Below are positions 63,201-64,000 of a stretch of 64,000 nt of DNA, in pieces. This stretch comes from Jackrogersella multiformis. Taxonomy: Eukaryota > Ascomycota > Sordariomycetes > Xylariales > Hypoxylaceae. The translations under genes and the position numbers were made by a program. Under the pieces are notes generated by a model. It saw nothing but the letters and a program-made list of their open reading frames with translations, had not been told where the DNA came from and did no database searches. The stretch lies in assembly GCA_902806575.1 (NCBI GenBank), contig CADCXD010000002.1, positions 124,001 through 188,000 of the forward strand, written 5' to 3'. Position 1 is the first letter of the stretch, and every line of letters starts with the position of its first letter.

Positions 63201-64000
63201 GCGACCTGAGTATGGTCATATCGCAATATCATCGTCCCGTTGGCAAGACAAGCCTTCTCCCAGAAGAGACCCTCCCAAGACGGAAATCCTGTAGCCTTGA
63301 ACAGGGTGTGCTCAAGGATCGTTTCAACACCGCCTAGAGCCTGGATGACATCGGAACGGTAGGCATTAAGATTCCAAAGCTTCCCATCGTGACGCTGACT
63401 TGTCCACCAGAAAGGATTGCTCTTCATAAGTTGGTAAATCTTGAATTCGCTTCTCGTTCGGAAACCTTTGTCGAAACTGAGCGTGCTTCGGTCCTTTTGG
63501 AATAACGTGTTAATACGTGGCAATCCACGATCCCAGCTATCCTCCAAATCCTCCAAGGTTAGACGCCTATTCTGCTGATTGGCCTCCAATCTCTTCTGTG
63601 AGTACTCTGTCCAGACTCTTTGCGAGTCGATAAACTCGGCCTCCCAAGGGATGATGTATCGGAAGATGTTGGGGATGAGTGTCTCCTCGTCGTGTGTCAT
63701 ACCGGCTCTGAAATGGCTAACTCCGGTGTCCGTCTGTTGTGAATAACGCTTATCACTAGCTGGGATGAGAATGTGTGAGCCGGAAATCATTCCGAGGCCA
63801 CCCAGCTCCTTTGGTGTATAGAAAACCGCAGGAGGGAAACGGGACGGCATCTTCGAGTTCAACCCAATCTTTACCCGTGTCTGAATCTTGGTCTCACATT
63901 TCACGATGGTATCTAGCAAATTGACAGTTGATACAGCGGCTTCGCGGTAGTAGGTAAAAAGAGCAATAAGGGCGGTATTCCACTTGTTAGCGATCTTGGT
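60281..64000 (-). CDS. PRP8: Pre-mRNA-splicing factor PRP8, C-terminal part, with in-frame intein (5' truncated by window edge)
   Basis: The frame is open from the window edge to the stop at 60281-60283, 1239 codons without an intron. Very highly conserved PRP8 blocks are visible: [72 protein letters not shown] (linker/endonuclease-like region), the RNase H-like domain with [17 protein letters not shown], and the C-terminal Jab1/MPN domain with [12 protein letters not shown] and [17 protein letters not shown]. PRP8 is the central scaffold of the U5 snRNP and the spliceosome active site; its Jab1 domain regulates the Brr2 helicase. A 159-residue intein interrupts the protein between WEKA and SGFEES, so the precursor must splice itself to give functional PRP8. 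About half of the roughly 2,350-residue host protein is inside the window. Confidence 0.98.
   Translation of the reverse strand, partial: [1239 protein letters not shown]
62774..63250 (-). mobile_element. PRP8 mini-intein (159 aa, no homing endonuclease)
   Basis: The insertion begins at Cys (codon 63248-63250) and ends at Asn (62774-62776), followed by extein Ser. Block A reads [12 protein letters not shown]. Block B carries TSNHILVF with the conserved Thr and His. Block F is about [16 protein letters not shown], and block G ends VLHN, with His penultimate and Asn last, then Ser at +1. All residues needed for N-S shift, transesterification, Asn cyclisation and O-N shift are present. Between blocks B and F only a ~65-residue Ser/Ala/Glu-rich linker remains, with no LAGLIDADG motifs, so the element cannot home on its own. 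The site is the PRP8 position known to be occupied in Aspergillus, Histoplasma and Cryptococcus. Codon use resembles that of the host gene. Confidence 0.96.

Noticed and set aside
62774..63250. Interpreting the PRP8 insertion as a retained intron
   Set aside because: There is no GT...AG pair at the borders, the length is a multiple of three with a fully open frame, and all intein splicing motifs are present.

Overview
This window is nuclear DNA of a filamentous ascomycete (Pezizomycotina, probably a Sordariomycete; the class is an inference). The support is short introns (about 50-90 nt in most genes) with GTRAGT-like donors and CTAAC/CTAAT branch points, eukaryotic housekeeping genes in single-gene units on both strands, wide AT-richer spacers and GC-rich coding exons. 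There are no operons, phage genes, rRNA genes or CRISPR arrays, and I found no convincing tRNA.

Layout. 0-19.7 kb: the 3' end of an unidentified gene, an NmrA-like NAD(P)-binding protein (-), a mitochondrial PP2C phosphatase (-), an Eci1-like peroxisomal enoyl-CoA isomerase (+) facing COG1 (-), an F-box-like protein (+), a 4.6 kb spacer and a conserved disordered protein (+). 19.7-29 kb: a secreted GH18 protein (-), a repeat-rich spacer and the transcription-coupled repair ATPase RAD26 (+). 29-34.3 kb: a divergent ribosomal pair, uS11/RPS14 (-) and uL30/RPL7 (+), followed by the mitochondrial Fe-S protein ISA2 (-). 35.9-44.4 kb: a secreted LPMO-like protein with N-terminal His (+), an Mpv17/PMP22 membrane protein (-), a cysteine-rich gene broken by two in-frame TAG codons (+) and a ketopantoate reductase (+). 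44.4-52.7 kb: an 8 kb stretch almost without genes, with an AT-rich core. 52.7-54 kb: a two-repeat Myb/SANT protein (-). 54-60.3 kb: another spacer. 60.3-64 kb: the C-terminal half of the spliceosome core protein PRP8 (-), which carries a 159-residue mini-intein.

Most genes serve independent housekeeping roles: ribosome, spliceosome, Golgi tethering, Fe-S assembly, peroxisomal beta-oxidation, pantothenate synthesis and DNA repair. I see no biosynthetic cluster. The most notable items are the PRP8 mini-intein, with all splicing residues intact and no homing endonuclease, and the cysteine-rich gene whose four exons stay in one frame except for two TAG codons, each explicable by a CAG-to-TAG change. 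A 4-bp-periodic TAGG/ACCT palindromic repeat family (core TACCTAGGTA) recurs in almost every spacer; I did not notice it in coding exons.

Gene models are my own readings of splice sites. Where I give exon boundaries, the summed exon lengths keep the reading frame. I could not run database searches.
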